The notes: a model not told the origin generated them from the sequence alone. Positions 1-10,254 are shown, numbered from the stretch's first letter. The stretch is 64,000 nt of DNA from Cristatella mucedo (GCA_009760855.2 WPIO01000048.1:1751001-1815000); one strand, 5' to 3'. Numbers and translations: made by a program.

Positions 1-372
1 TGTAAAAAATATGAGGAGACTGTTCAGTTTAATAACAAAATTAGAGGGTGTCTAATAAAATTAACAAGAGCTAGATATGTCATTAGATTTATAAATATAG
101 TAATAGCATTAGATGTAACTGTTTCAAGTACTTATGTTCAAGTATTGCCATCTATTACCCATGTTGTAACTTTCTTTTCAGCCCTATCAGTATTGCTTGT
201 GTCAGTTGAAGGTGTGCTTACAGAAATAGACAAACGTAAAAGGAATGCTTTAAGTTCTAATTATCAAATTATCTCAAAGATTACTAACGCTTTATCTGAT
301 GATGAGATTACAAAAGAAGAATTTGAAGGACTTGTACTAGGAAACTCACAAACTGAAATTAATCTTGGTTAA
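1..372 (+). CDS. Hypothetical membrane-like protein, C-terminal part
   Basis: Open from the window edge to a TAA at 370-372, so the N-terminus is missing; 123 residues are visible. Two hydrophobic stretches (about residues 28-48 and 53-72) are followed by a charged tail rich in K, E and N, which suggests a membrane protein with a cytoplasmic tail. I do not recognise the family. It runs towards the integrase gene and overlaps the integrase end by about 14 bases, as is common in this compact element. No break is seen in the visible part. Confidence 0.5.
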   Translation, partial: CKKYEETVQFNNKIRGCLIKLTRARYVIRFINIVIALDVTVSSTYVQVLPSITHVVTFFSALSVLLVSVEGVLTEIDKRKRNALSSNYQIISKITNALSDDEITKEEFEGLVLGNSQTEINLG

Positions 373-1221
373 TAACTTGTAACTCCTCTCTAACGAAACT
401 TCTCTTAATATCATTTACGAAATATCTAGCCGGTTGTTCTCTAAATACCATTATTCTAACAATAGCATGTTTTGTTAGACTCCATATTGGGTCTGTAGCT
501 CTTCTTCTTTTTTCATCTTCTCCTTCACCCGGTTCTAACAAATACCTAACAGTCGTCCCAAGTTCTAATAGCTTTTCACCATGATATTTTGGTTTCTTTA
601 GTTTTACCTTTTCTTTTTTATTGCCTTTGCAGGTTCTTCACCAATCATTCTTGTAACACTATTATTTAAATACTCTATGATCTTTGGAATATTATCGATC
701 CACTCTTTATTTCTAGAATAATCTCCTTTGTTAATACTTTCTAATTCTTTTTCATACTGAGCAATGAATGCTCTCTCAGCAACTGTTCTATTCATTCTTT
801 CAACTAATGCAACACTCTTTTTAGTAGCACCTTCAATTATTTGTGTTCCATGTTTTTTCATTTCTTTAGCAAACTCACCTTTAAACTCTGACCCAGGATC
901 AACTGTCATTTTCTTTGGCCACTTCAAAGGACCTTTACTGTAGATATCTATTATTGCTTTTGTCACTTCTTTAGAAGACTTTGTTTTAAGAGGTCTTGAT
1001 TCTTTATATCTACTAGCCACATCAATAACACTCAAAGCATATGTATATCCAGAATCATTAGGCATATACAAAATGTCTGCTTGATGATTTTCATTAGGCT
1101 CAACAATATTATAGAAACCCTGTGGAATTTTTTTAGGTCTTGGCTTGAATACTTAGCTTATATCTGAGTTAGGATTGAATTTACCTTCTTTTTTCCTTTC
1201 ATTTAGAGTTAAGAACGACAT
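359..1221 (-). pseudogene. Polinton-type integrase (retroviral DDE fold), broken
   Basis: Integrase that would insert the element into host DNA. With the start at 1221 the visible catalytic acids are D49 (QADIL), D108 (VDPGSEF) and E141 (VERMNRT), a D-D-E triad with 32 residues between the last two. A C-terminal segment after residue 200 contains WSLTKHAIVRI and RSFVREELQV, typical of the end of Polinton integrases. No HHCC zinc finger is visible, so the N-terminus is short. Two defects: an in-frame TAA at 1153-1155, and a frameshift in a six-A run (614-619) before the C-terminal domain. The start is chosen because it sits just behind a TATAG motif shared with the divergent gene at 1232. Confidence 0.88.
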
Positions 1222-1231
1222 TCTATAGAGA
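1222..1231. promoter_or_regulatory. Ten-base bidirectional start region with palindrome TCTATAGA
   Basis: The start codons of the integrase (1221, minus) and the Cys-rich protein (1232, plus) are only ten bases apart. These bases contain the palindrome TCTATAGA (1222-1229), which presents TATAG towards both genes. It matches the TATATAG-like motif seen just upstream of other genes of the element. Role as a shared promoter is inferred. Confidence 0.5.
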
Positions 1232-1690
1232 ATGGAAATATTTTGTGATACATGCTTAAGCACTTTTAGTGAAGTTGAATACCTTGAAACAGGTCACCCA
1301 TATTGTAAACCAAAAAGAAAAAGGCCAAAACAGGAATATGAAATACGTTGCTGTATCTGTGATAAAGATATGGAAGAAACTGAATTTGATTCTAGCCTTT
1401 TTCGTAATAACCACTGCATAATCTGTTCGTACTGTAACATAGATTCTAACTATTATAAAAAAGAAAAACCAACTAAACTGTATTTACTGGTTAAGAAACA
1501 CTTAAAAAAACAATGTTGTTCTACTTCTTTACATCATTGTTTAGATCATGAAGCCATCTGTTCTATTTCTAAATTATTTCCAGTTGTTAAAGGTAAACGC
1601 AAAGCAACAAAGTTAAAAGAGTTAATAGTTTTAATAGTTCATTTATACTTTTCAGGAGGGTACATAACTAACCAAGAGGTTTACTTTTAG
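1232..1690 (+). CDS. Cys-rich putative zinc-binding protein
   Basis: Intact 152-residue frame starting ten bases from the divergent integrase start. It has Cys pairs at C5/C8 with H22/C25, and a second cluster C40-C43 with H61, C62, C65 and C68, which suggests two zinc-binding sites of the RING/treble-clef kind. A lysine/arginine-rich linker lies between them, and a basic then hydrophobic C-terminal third follows. I cannot assign a family; a DNA-binding or regulatory role is only a guess. The 3' end overlaps the convergent fibre-like gene by about 39 bases. Confidence 0.65.
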   Translation: MEIFCDTCLSTFSEVEYLETGHPYCKPKRKRPKQEYEIRCCICDKDMEETEFDSSLFRNNHCIICSYCNIDSNYYKKEKPTKLYLLVKKHLKKQCCSTSLHHCLDHEAICSISKLFPVVKGKRKATKLKELIVLIVHLYFSGGYITNQEVYF

Positions 1691-2511
1691 TTTTGCAGTA
1701 CTATCAACGAAGTAATACTCTGTCGGTAATCTATTGAAATATACATAGTACTTTAAGTTAACACCTGTTGTTGAAGTATTTATAGCTCTTACATCACCAG
1801 ATACTACTGTTGTATCCGAAATAGGTCTAAGGAACACACAATTAGAAGATCCTACAACCATAGCATTTAATATCATTATCGGTGGAGACATTTTATTTGT
1901 CCATGAGTAAGGGGTTGAAAGATTTAGTATTGAATTTAGCGCTTTAGGGTCCATTGAGATTGAGATTATCACCGTCATTTTTTTAGTGTTTTATCCACAC
2001 AATTATTTGTTGCAACGTCAGAAGGATTTACAGGCTCTGCAACGTTTATTATTGAGTTACAACCCATATTGATATTTGCTGTTGAAGGAAATGCTTTCAA
2101 TAATACATCTCTTTTTAGACCACCATACGTAACACAATAATCATCGTTTAAGACCACTGGGTTGGTGTTTCCTGAATTCCAATAAGTAGATGTTATGGCT
2201 TTACCATTCATATCTAGATCCCTCAACATTGTGTCTCCACTTTTCTTAACATAATTATTTACTTGTGAAACATTTACACCGTCAGAAGGATTAACACCCG
2301 CTCCTAGATTTGTAATACGTTTACCACCAAGATTCATTGTTATTTCTGAATTAACAACAAAGTTAGCGTCAGCATAGGCCTTTGTAACAGCGTCATAGTC
2401 ATTGACAGGGTCACCTAAGTTTATAATTCTATTACCATTCGCATCAAGATCAGAAAGAATGAATCCATTATTCTTCGATACATAGTCCTCTGTGTGAAAC
2501 TTTTTGTTCAT
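1652..2511 (-). pseudogene. Tail-fibre-like repeat protein (fibre C), frameshifted
   Basis: The N-terminal 178 residues contain repeated modules of about 35-40 residues with the pattern D-x-NGN-I-NL-x-P-x(4)-DA-TK-Y, for example LDANGNRIINLGDP and MNLGGKRITNLGAG. This pattern is known from phage tail-fibre and receptor-binding proteins. The frame ends in a run of seven A (1978-1984) and an overlapping frame (start 1978) continues for 108 residues to 1652, probably the C-terminal head domain. The start at 2511 directly abuts TATATAG (2512-2518). Two paralogues lie at 11,522-13,149. A surface or attachment role is inferred from the repeat type only. Confidence 0.7.
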
Positions 2512-3318
2512 CTATATAATTATTTATTAATATTTTAGATCTTTTTAACACTTCTTTAACCACTGGAATAATTCTTACAAATCTAAGTGGATCTTCTTCA
2601 ACTACTTGTATCTCTACTTTTTTAACATAGTATTTGATATCATAACCAAAAGTTTTTTATTGTTAAAACGACCATATTCAGAAATTATATCAAATTCAAA
2701 TTCAAAGTACTTCTCATCTTTAAGTAAAAACATAAAAAGAGGTTCACGTATTGGTAAATCAAATTCATGAGTTGTTGGAATTCTAACTGTTCCTGCAGCA
2801 ACATAGTCTTTAGGTATATCATAGCAATTCAAACCTGGAACGAATATTTCAAATTCACTATAAAAACATATGCTACGCCTTAAGACGTGTAAACCAAGTA
2901 AACACTGTGCAATATATTGTTTTGGAATACAATCTTTTACAATAGTTCTACTCCATAAACATTTTATTTCTATTAGAGTATCTTGATCAATAATTCCATC
3001 TGGAGAATAGCGATAAACTCCGTCACTAGTAAAACATTCATTTGAATTCTCAATAATTCTATTCAACTTTATTTCTAGAAATTTAGCTGCTATTGGCTCG
3101 AATACTTTTCCAAATATCATCTGAGGAAATCTCATAGGTTGAGAGTTAGTAATATATTTTTTTAGTTTTCTATTTGAAATTAATTCAATGTCACAATCAA
3201 TTTGAGATCCAAGTATCATATCATTTCCTAATACCGAATACACTTCTGATCCACCAATATTTAACTTCATAGCCTTCTTCCACTCATCAGACCCCTGAAT
3301 AAAATTTGTTTTTTGCAT
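2468..3318 (-). pseudogene. YqaJ/lambda-exonuclease-like recombination nuclease, frameshifted
   Basis: Predicted PD-(D/E)xK exonuclease of the YqaJ/alkaline-exonuclease class, which resects DNA ends for single-strand annealing. Visible family signatures in order: QGSDEWKKAMKLNIGGSE at the N-terminus, GKVFEP (the glutamate of motif I, about residue 75), SPDGIID followed by LIEIKCLW (the D...ExK active site, about residues 107-120) and QYIAQCLLGLHV (the conserved Gln-containing helix). A run of six A at 2653-2658 breaks the frame near residue 220; the alternative frame stays open to 2468 and overlaps the fibre C start. The catalytic core itself is intact. The start at 3318 lies 25 bases behind the capsid gene stop. 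Confidence 0.8.
2512..2518 (-). promoter_or_regulatory. TATATAG start-proximal motif
   Basis: Exact TATATAG on the gene strand, touching the ATG of fibre C at 2511. It lies inside the frame-shifted tail of the upstream nuclease gene. Confidence 0.45.
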
Positions 3319-3342
3319 TATATTTAGTTATTACAATGTTTA

Positions 3343-4881
3343 TTAAAAATCTTTTCCTTCGTAAACCATATTACCCTTGGCACAAGTGAAATTAGCACCT
3401 GAGCCACTGGAAGTTAGTTCAACACTATTCTCACAGATAGTTAAGTAATGAAATATAACACCGGATGCAGGAACAGCATTGCTATTAAATTCAATTGAAA
3501 CATCAAGTTTTGATGTGACTCTAAGAGGTTCGTCGTTGTATTGTAGATCAATAACGTGAATTGGATAAAGTGATAACCACTCATTATAACCAACTCCAAC
3601 AGGTTCGGCAATTTCATTAATACCAAGAAACTGCTTTGTAAAAGTTGTGAAGTCCATGAAAGATTGACAACACCTTCCTTTTTTAAACTCACACGCTCTT
3701 TGAACAGCGGGGTATTGTTTAGGTCCATTAGCAAATACAGAAACACTCTTAACATCGCAATCGCTGTAAGTACAAGGATTACCAGTGTAGCTTTCATATT
3801 TATTTTGGTTTTGAGCTGCAACGATCAACCATCTAACTTTATCAATGTTGTTTTGAATTGATAGAGTTTTAGTAAATCTAGTTGCTTGATTAAGAGATGT
3901 TATAGTTACACACTCATACCATCTAACTCTGTAATTATGTCTAATTTTCTTTGATTTTTCACTTGAAATTTCAGCAAGTGATCTTTATTTACTTTCTTTC
4001 GGCGTTACACATGGAACAACTAGTCTCATTTTTGACATAGCAACTCTGAAAGTAGTATAAGCACCGTCGTTTGCAGCACCTGTAAAAGTAGCATTAGGTG
4101 CTTTAGTTGTGATAGTATTTGTAGTTGTACCAACCGCTGCTGAATCTCCAGTTGAGATACAGTTTTTATCATCTCCTCCGATTCTTGTTAGTTCAAGAGT
4201 AAAAGGAATATTATAAAGAGTTTTATTCATATCAGCACAAAAACCAGAAAGTCTTGCAAGAGGAAGTGCAATACTAAATGATCCGACATCTGCGTCTGCT
4301 TCAACAGTATTGTTTATAAGACCTCTTCTGTAGATGAAGCCATTATTTGTGGTTGCTGCTTTAGAAGCTTCAGGGCTAGTATATGGTCCAAGATTTGAAG
4401 TCAAATCACCCAATTCATTTGCTTCATCTTTTTTCCATCCGGTTACAGGTCCTTCAGTTCTATTATAATCATTTGGATAGCATAAAAGTCCCATAAGTGT
4501 TGAAACAGTTCCAACCGCCTCTTTCAAAGGAAGACTTTCAATTTCTTCAGTACCAAGCCTAATCCTCATACTACTAAACAACCATGCTCCAGCGTTATTA
4601 ACTAACCCTAGAGCAAGTTGTCTCTTAAGTGTTGTGGGCGGATCACTCAGATTTGCTGGTGCACCACCAACCCTTCCTTCAAGTAAAAGATAACCATCAG
4701 ATAGAACATAACATGTTTGTTGTTCACCTGGTACTACGAATGTAACCAATTTACTATCAATTCTATCAGCCTCGTTTCCATTAATTTGGTAAAACTCTCT
4801 GAACTGATAGTCTTTAAGTTTATAATCAGTAAACTCAGGATCTCCAAGTTCAAGTATACGACTAATATCTGCGCTTGCCAT
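3343..4881 (-). pseudogene. Major capsid protein, double jelly-roll, with one in-frame stop
   Basis: Reads as a single 512-codon frame from 4881 to 3343, the usual length for Polinton-type double jelly-roll capsid proteins, interrupted once by TAA at 3985-3987 (codon 299). The N-terminal half has the strand-rich start, the SSMRIRLG segment and the helical region ending at FCADMNKTLYNIPFTLEL. The C-terminal half has SLYPIHVIDLQY and a final beta-rich stretch, matching the second jelly roll. It lies beside the coiled-coil and penton-like genes, as in other elements of this type. The start has a TATATAGGG motif seven bases upstream. Capsid assignment rests on length, context and these signatures, not on a database search. 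Confidence 0.85.
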
Positions 4882-4888
4882 TCTTTCC

Positions 4889-4895
4889 CTATATA
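4889..4895 (-). promoter_or_regulatory. TATATAG motif before the major capsid gene
   Basis: Exact TATATAG on the minus strand, followed by GGAAAGA and then the capsid ATG at 4881. Confidence 0.45.
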
Positions 4896-4908
4896 AAAAA
4901 CTAAAAAT

Positions 4909-5500
4909 TTATTTACTTTGAGTATATAAACCAGCTCCTAATTTTCTCTTCATACTCCCACCATAACCATCACTTCTCTGAGAAGTATAAGGAACAACAG
5001 CTTTCTCTTTTATTAATTTATCAATTTCTTTATAAGCTTTTGGATCTTTCTCTTCAAGAGTTTCTGAATATTCTACTACTTCTTCTTCAGTTTGTATCTT
5101 TTTTTTCTCTTTTAGATTTTGGTTTAAGTTTTTCAAGCATTGCACGCTTAATCTCAAGTTCCATTTCTTGCATCTTTCTAACATAATCTTCTTCTTTCTT
5201 TCTTTTCTCAAGCTCATACTCTTGTTCTTTCTTTCTTCTTTCTTCTTCAAGTTTATCATCCATTTCTCTTCGTTTAGCAGCGTAATCTTGATCAATCTTT
5301 TCTTTTTTAGTTTGTAGTTCAGTAAGTTTCCTTGCTTGATGCATATCAATTCCTTTGCTAGCAATGTTCATGCTTAGACCAGTTAATCCGGTTAAAACAG
5401 GTGTTACTCTTCCAACACCGTCTATTACTTTATCCAAAACACCAGACCCATGATACTTTCCTCTTATATTTCCATGCCCATTCCTCGAATAACTCCCCAT
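4909..5500 (-). pseudogene. Coiled-coil minor virion-type protein, frameshifted
   Basis: Starts at 5500 behind AGTATAGGG. The N-terminus is Gly/Ser/His-rich (GKYHGSG) and is followed by an amphipathic segment (about residues 20-48), then a long highly charged K/E/R coiled coil (about 55-125). A run of eight A (5099-5106) shifts the frame; the second frame continues to 4909 and ends with a basic tail. The layout (short Gly-rich start, amphipathic helix, position directly before the capsid gene) resembles adenovirus protein VI-like minor capsid proteins, but this is inference from architecture only. Confidence 0.5.
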
Positions 5501-5509
5501 CTCCCTATA

Positions 5510-6369
5510 CTACATTGAAATTTCTATTGTGGCTATTACATCTCTAATTGCATTGAGTCTATTTCCATTTTGATCTCTTAAAGTAACCATAAAACTACTT
5601 ATTCCTTATATATCACCCCTTGTCGGTAGATACATTACATTTGGAATATGTAAATCAACTTTCTCACCTGCTGATAAATCTTTTGTATCAATAGTATATA
5701 AAGATAAAGATTGTTCTGACAATCATTTTCTTCTCTCTATATAATTATGTTCTGGATTGACTATGTCACAATCAACACTGATCCATTCAATGTCATTGAA
5801 ATTAGAGGACTTCATTTTATTCCATGCTGTGTAAGTTCCAGCGAAGTAATGTGATTTTTCATTTTTTTTATCTTCTTCTCTTCCATCACCATAATCGTAA
5901 TCAGGGGCATATGTTCCTTGTTACTTTGTATTAAAACCAAGGGTATCTCCAATGTTATTAATAACACCAGGTATATCACTTGCCAATAAAACAACGTATT
6001 CACCCACTACTTTCATAACTATTTTATCACCTTCACCAACACTAAAAATAATTCCAGTACTACCTCTTCTTGAAGGATTGTAAAGTGATATTGCACCATC
6101 TAATCCTATATTTAATGCTTCAACAAGTCTAACACTATCATAATAACCTGGAGGAACAGAAGTGGAAAAGCTATTAGCCGATGAAGGACTAGCTTTAAAC
6201 CAAAGCATATCGTTTTCAAGAGCAACAATTTTTACAATGCTTTAATATGTGTAAGTAAACTCTATTTTTCGTAACCCAACTTTTTATACCCAGATTTAGG
6301 ACCAAGCATTATTGGAGGGTAGTTAGTTTTATACTCTGTGTCAGAAGCTACTGTTAACTTAATTTTCAT
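5510..6369 (-). pseudogene. Third penton-like minor capsid copy, heavily broken
   Basis: Tandem duplicate of the neighbouring gene at 6359-7353: for example the stretch at 5620-5680 is nearly the same as 6520-6580, and both read through PTRxDI and DKIVM-type segments. The start at 6369 lies inside the 3' end of the upstream copy and has AATATAG (6373-6379) just before it. The frame is lost soon after residue 30, then interrupted by TAA near 6244, TAA at 5921-5923 where the intact copy has a glutamate codon, and another TAA near 5605. The single jelly-roll penton role is inherited from the intact paralogue at 7364-8224. Confidence 0.75.
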
Positions 6370-7353
6370 TTTCTATATTTGTTTTAATTTTTTCTATACT
6401 TGTTTTACTTTTTCTAATAACTATTGTAGATATAACATCTGTAATTGTATTAATCCTATTTCCATTTTGATCTGTTAATGAAATTCTATAGCCACTCAAT
6501 AATGATATATCACTCCTTGTAGGTAAGTACATTACATTTGGAATATGTAAATCAACTTTTTGACCCGGAGCCATATCATCGGTGTCGATGACATATAAAG
6601 ACAGTGATTGTTCTGAAAACCCTTTTGTTTTCTCTATATAATTATCTAGTGGATCAACCAAATCACAATCAACACTTATCCATTTTACACCTGCACTATC
6701 AGGTTGAATCATTTTGTTCCACGCTTTATAAGTTCCAGCAAAATACATAGCTTTTTCTACCGCTTCATAAGGAGTTCCTCCAACCATGTCGCGGTCAAAA
6801 GTTCCCTGTTCGTTTGAGTTAAAACCTAGTGTATCTCCGATACTATAAAACTCAGGTTTTTTTTCAATGAAAGAGTTGGCACCAAGAAAAACAACACTAT
6901 CACCAGCTACTTGCATAACTATTTTATCATCTGAATCAACACTAAATTTTATTCCATTTCCAGCCCTTCCATTATATAGTGCTGGTGTAGGAGAACCAGC
7001 ACCGGGAGAGCCATCTGGATTAGGGGCAGGAAACTTTTTTTAAGTGCTAAAGCTGTGTTTAAAGCAAGAAAAATTGTGTTACTGTCATAAGTTCCTGAAG
7101 TCTTAGGAGTACCATTTGCTTTTTTTCCAAAATCAATTTCAATATATTGGGGATTACCAACATCTCCAAGGGAAAACTTAAACCAAAGTCTGTCATTTAC
7201 ACTCCTAAAGACATTTGATATAGCTCTATTTACATATGTAAATTCTACCCTTCTTAAACCAATTTCATTGTATCCAGAATTTTCTCCTAAATTAATTGTA
7301 GGACATAATGTTTTATAATCTGAAGAGGATGTACCTGTTAATCGTATAGTCAT
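6359..7353 (-). pseudogene. Second penton-like minor capsid copy, one frameshift
   Basis: Two frames (7353-6949 and 6916-6359) together match the layout of the intact paralogue at 7364-8224: an N-terminal part ending near the poly-A break, a central LGF segment, VDCDLVDP, and a C-terminal VMYLPTRSDI stretch followed by SLTDQNGNRI. The break is a run of seven A at 7035-7041. The start follows AATATAGG by five bases and only ten bases separate it from the stop of the upstream copy. Predicted role: pentameric vertex protein of the capsid, by analogy with other Polintons. Confidence 0.75.
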
Positions 7354-7358
7354 TTTTC

Positions 7359-7365
7359 CTATATT
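7359..7365 (-). promoter_or_regulatory. AATATAG motif overlapping the stop of the previous gene
   Basis: Located between the stop of the first penton-like gene (7364) and the start of the second (7353); the TAA stop codon is part of the motif. Confidence 0.4.
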
Positions 7366-8224
7366 ATATTTCTATAATTTCTATAACAACAGCAATTTGT
7401 TCACCACCAAAATCTAACAATTTCAAGTTTTGATCAGTGACTTTAATAGTTATATCACTAATACTTTCAGAAGAAATGTTGTGGTATTCAAGAGTGTTTG
7501 GTTCGTAAACCATTGTATCCCATGGGTAAAAATCAAATCCAAAACTTCTTAAAGCTTGAGTTTCAATTCCATTTATAAAACTTGTTCCAGGAGCAACTAA
7601 ATTACAATTCACAAGAACAAGCTTTACATCTGCAATACTTACCTGCTCTTCCGAATACAACTTTTTATTTGGAGTACAAATAACTGGTGTAATATTTGGA
7701 TATGACTCTGAAAACTTGCTATCCGTTGTGTAAGCAGGTTTAGTGAAACCAAGCACTTTAGAAATAGAGGATTTACTTGCAATAAAACTCCATCCAACAG
7801 GCATAGTAATCCATGAGTGTGCGGTACCAGTATCAACACCAACTACAAACTTATCAGTTGTTGATCCTGTTTGAGTAATATAACTATTAATCCTATCAAC
7901 AATACCTGTGTTTAAGTCATCACTATCAACAGTATACATTCCTGGTTCTATAGTTACAGTTTGTTCCGAACCTCCAGCGTTTCTATAAACAAAAGTATTA
8001 TTTGAAGTAGTAATATTTTTTATGGAATTGATTCCAACAAACTTCTTAAAACAAACTTTTAGGTTTTTGTTTCTCAATGAAATAGGAGTATTAATACGAA
8101 GACTAAGTGGATCAGAATTTCCAATAATATTGAACACATACCCTTCTTTACTTGCTTGACTACTTTTTCTAATGACTTCAACATTCTTAAGTATGTCTTT
8201 CGCTACAACTAAAAGATCACTCAT
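7364..8224 (-). CDS. Penton-like minor capsid protein, intact copy
   Basis: Uninterrupted 286-residue protein, the only undamaged member of a tandem triplet. Recognisable blocks shared with the other copies: an N-terminal SLRINTPISLRNKNLKVCF region, VTIEPGMYTVDSDDL, SKVLGF, VKLVLVNCNLV and a C-terminal ITIKVTDQNLKLL strand. The length and position beside the major capsid gene fit the single jelly-roll penton proteins of Polintons. The start is preceded after three bases by TATATAG, which also forms the stop codon region of the small gene upstream (8228). Family assignment rests on context and layout, so a different minor virion role is possible. Confidence 0.72.
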   Translation of the reverse strand: MSDLLVVAKDILKNVEVIRKSSQASKEGYVFNIIGNSDPLSLRINTPISLRNKNLKVCFKKFVGINSIKNITTSNNTFVYRNAGGSEQTVTIEPGMYTVDSDDLNTGIVDRINSYITQTGSTTDKFVVGVDTGTAHSWITMPVGWSFIASKSSISKVLGFTKPAYTTDSKFSESYPNITPVICTPNKKLYSEEQVSIADVKLVLVNCNLVAPGTSFINGIETQALRSFGFDFYPWDTMVYEPNTLEYHNISSESISDITIKVTDQNLKLLDFGGEQIAVVIEIIEI

Positions 8225-8227
8225 TTT

Positions 8228-8234
8228 CTATATA
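8228..8234 (-). promoter_or_regulatory. TATATAG motif containing the upstream gene's stop codon
   Basis: Exact TATATAG; its last three bases are the TAG stop of the 68-residue gene, and the penton start follows three bases later. Confidence 0.45.
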
Positions 8235-8434
8235 CTAAATAAAAGATTATTTATTTTTGCAACGTAAGACTTTGGTGCTTTTCTAGATCTAGCTAAATAA
8301 TCTACAGCAGCACTTATTGAATTTACAACTCCTTTATTTCCAGCAGCAAGCTCTCTCAACCATAAATCAATCTTACTAAACACTTCTTTATCACTATTAA
8401 CAAACACTGGAATGATTTTTAATCCTTCTCCCAC
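8228..8434 (-). CDS. Small hypothetical protein, 68 residues
   Basis: Short intact frame placed between the Lys/Glu-rich gene and the first penton-like gene, with the same orientation. It is helical in appearance (FSKIDLWLRELAAG, then AAVDYLARSRKAP) and mildly basic. I do not recognise it. A TATACTAGG-like sequence lies about 20 bases upstream. The close spacing to both neighbours supports it being a real gene. Confidence 0.5.
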   Translation of the reverse strand: MGEGLKIIPVFVNSDKEVFSKIDLWLRELAAGNKGVVNSISAAVDYLARSRKAPKSYVAKINNLLFSI

Positions 8435-8451
8435 ATTTAAATATTGTAGTC

Positions 8452-9527
8452 CTAGTATATATTTAAAAATAATTTGTTCTTTTTTTTGCTCATTCTTTGT
8501 TTTTTGTCCAAATTCGTAGCAATTTTAAGAATTCTTTCATTAATATTACTCTCTGTAATTCCTTTTATATATTCTTTCATATCAGTTTTCATTTTACCAG
8601 CAGATTTTGTTTTAGTAAGTTCAATTAATTCTTCTCTAATAACATGTGGGTCTTTTGAAAATGTGATTTCAGGAAGACTACCTTCTATCACAGTTGTAAA
8701 TTGTGGTTCTGTAGCAGGTTCTTCAACACTTACAATTGGTAAAGTGGTTTTTCCTTTTCTTTTCTTTGGTGTAACAGTTGTAAATTCAGTATTATAAATT
8801 CAGTAACAGTTGTAAATTCAGTCGTGTTAGGATCTGTAACACTAGCAGCAGGTTCTATACTAGGTTCTCTACTAAGTTCTATACTAGGTTCTATACTAGG
8901 TTCTATAACACTTACAGTTGGTAAAGTAGTTTTTATTTTTCTCCCTCCTTTCTTTGGTGTACTTGTAGTACTTGTTTCAACTTCTTTTATACCTCCTTTC
9001 TTAATCTTTGGAGTACCAGTAGATGGACTAATGTTAAGACTTTCTGCCACTGCCTTTTGAACACCATCAATAATTTCTTTTATTTCTTGATTAGCTGCAT
9101 TACTCTTTGCCTGATTTACTCTTGCTATTGCTTTTTTATGTTTTCCAGATGTAATATCAGCAATTGCCTTTTTCAAAACCAAAGAAACATCTTGAGGTTC
9201 TTTAGGTTTAGGTTCTATCGCCTTTTTAATTAGTTTATTAGTCTCCATTTGTATTGCAAGTTTAGGTCTCATTACTTTAAGTTTATTAAAATCAACGTCA
9301 CCTGAATCATTTTTTGAACGCTCTAAAGCACGTTCATTTAGTCTATGTTCTACTTGATCTCTAGCAACAATTTCAGCTTCTATTCTTGCCATCTCTTCAC
9401 TATTGTTAAGTATTGTTGCAACATTTAACTTCTCCAAATTACAAAGTAGGTTTTCTAAATCAAGGGCTTCTTGAACACTTCCTTTGTATTGTTTATTTTT
9501 ACTTTGATACAACTTTCCGTTAATCAT
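8452..9527 (-). pseudogene. Lys/Glu-rich helical protein with EPSI repeats, frameshifted
   Basis: The N-terminal 265 residues are highly charged and helical, followed by a low-complexity tail in which a four-residue EPSI/ELSR unit is repeated from a 12-base DNA repeat (about 8850-8915). A short direct repeat near 8770-8820 coincides with the loss of frame; a second frame (8691-8452) continues with PEITFSKDP and a basic helical C-terminus. Total about 358 codons. The position between ATPase and penton genes suggests a virion or DNA-associated protein, but the family is not recognised. Confidence 0.5.
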
Positions 9528-9537
9528 TCCTTTCCTA

Positions 9538-10209
9538 TTAATTATTGAAAATAGTCATTAGTTGATTTCCTTTTTCATCAACAGACCAAAATCTTCCTTC
9601 GTCCTCGGTCTTAGTTAGATCTATAACACAATATCCAAATCTTTTCCTTGTACAATAATCGACCCAATCTATAAATTTCTTTCAATCTATATCACCAATA
9701 AATGAACGCCGTATATATTCTATATCAGTTCCATTTTGTTTAAAGATTATTATAAAGTTTACATTGTTTCTTATATTTCTTTTAGGAACACTTGTAAATC
9801 CTTGAGCAAAATAGAATATATTCATTTTTTATGTCTTCCTTTTAGTAAAGTAATCCAATATATTACTCTGATCTTCATTTATAACATCATCTAACACAAC
9901 AACGTTCTTACATTTCTTATATGAGTCAACATCTGGCATTTCATCTACTCCACTAACCCAAACAAATGCAGGGCTTCCTTTTGTAATATCAATAAATCCA
10001 CGATATACTGGCTGATCTAAACTTGCAGCAATAATAGTACAGATATAATAGTCTAATCTTCCATAAAATATCCAATTCATTACTAACTGTGTCTTACCAC
10101 ATCCACTAGGACCTAAAACTAACGCCCTAATGGGTTCTTTAGGTAGTGGTTCTTTATGGCCGGTAACACTATCCTGTCCAAAATTAAAAGGTTTAATTTC
10201 CAAAGACAT
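9538..10209 (-). pseudogene. FtsK/A32-type genome packaging ATPase with two in-frame stops
   Basis: Packaging ATPase that would pump DNA into the capsid. Walker A is GPSGCGKT at residues 33-40 and Walker B is VVVLDD at about 103-108. The same frame continues past TAA (9829-9831) into IFYFAQGF, the sensor/Gln motif region, and then meets TGA at 9682-9684 before ending at 9538. Total 223 codons, the normal size for Polinton ATPases. The start at 10,209 is 45 bases from the divergent zinc-ribbon gene. All nucleotide-binding residues needed for recognition are present, but the gene is broken. Confidence 0.85.
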
Positions 10210-10254
10210 CCTAAATTAAAATTTTATATATATTTGTATGTGGAGATATATTGT
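10210..10254. promoter_or_regulatory. AT-rich divergent intergenic region
   Basis: Forty-five AT-rich bases between the ATPase (minus) and the zinc-ribbon gene (plus), with TATATATA near 10,226-10,234 and GATATATT just before the plus-strand start. Probably a shared promoter region, by position. Confidence 0.35.
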
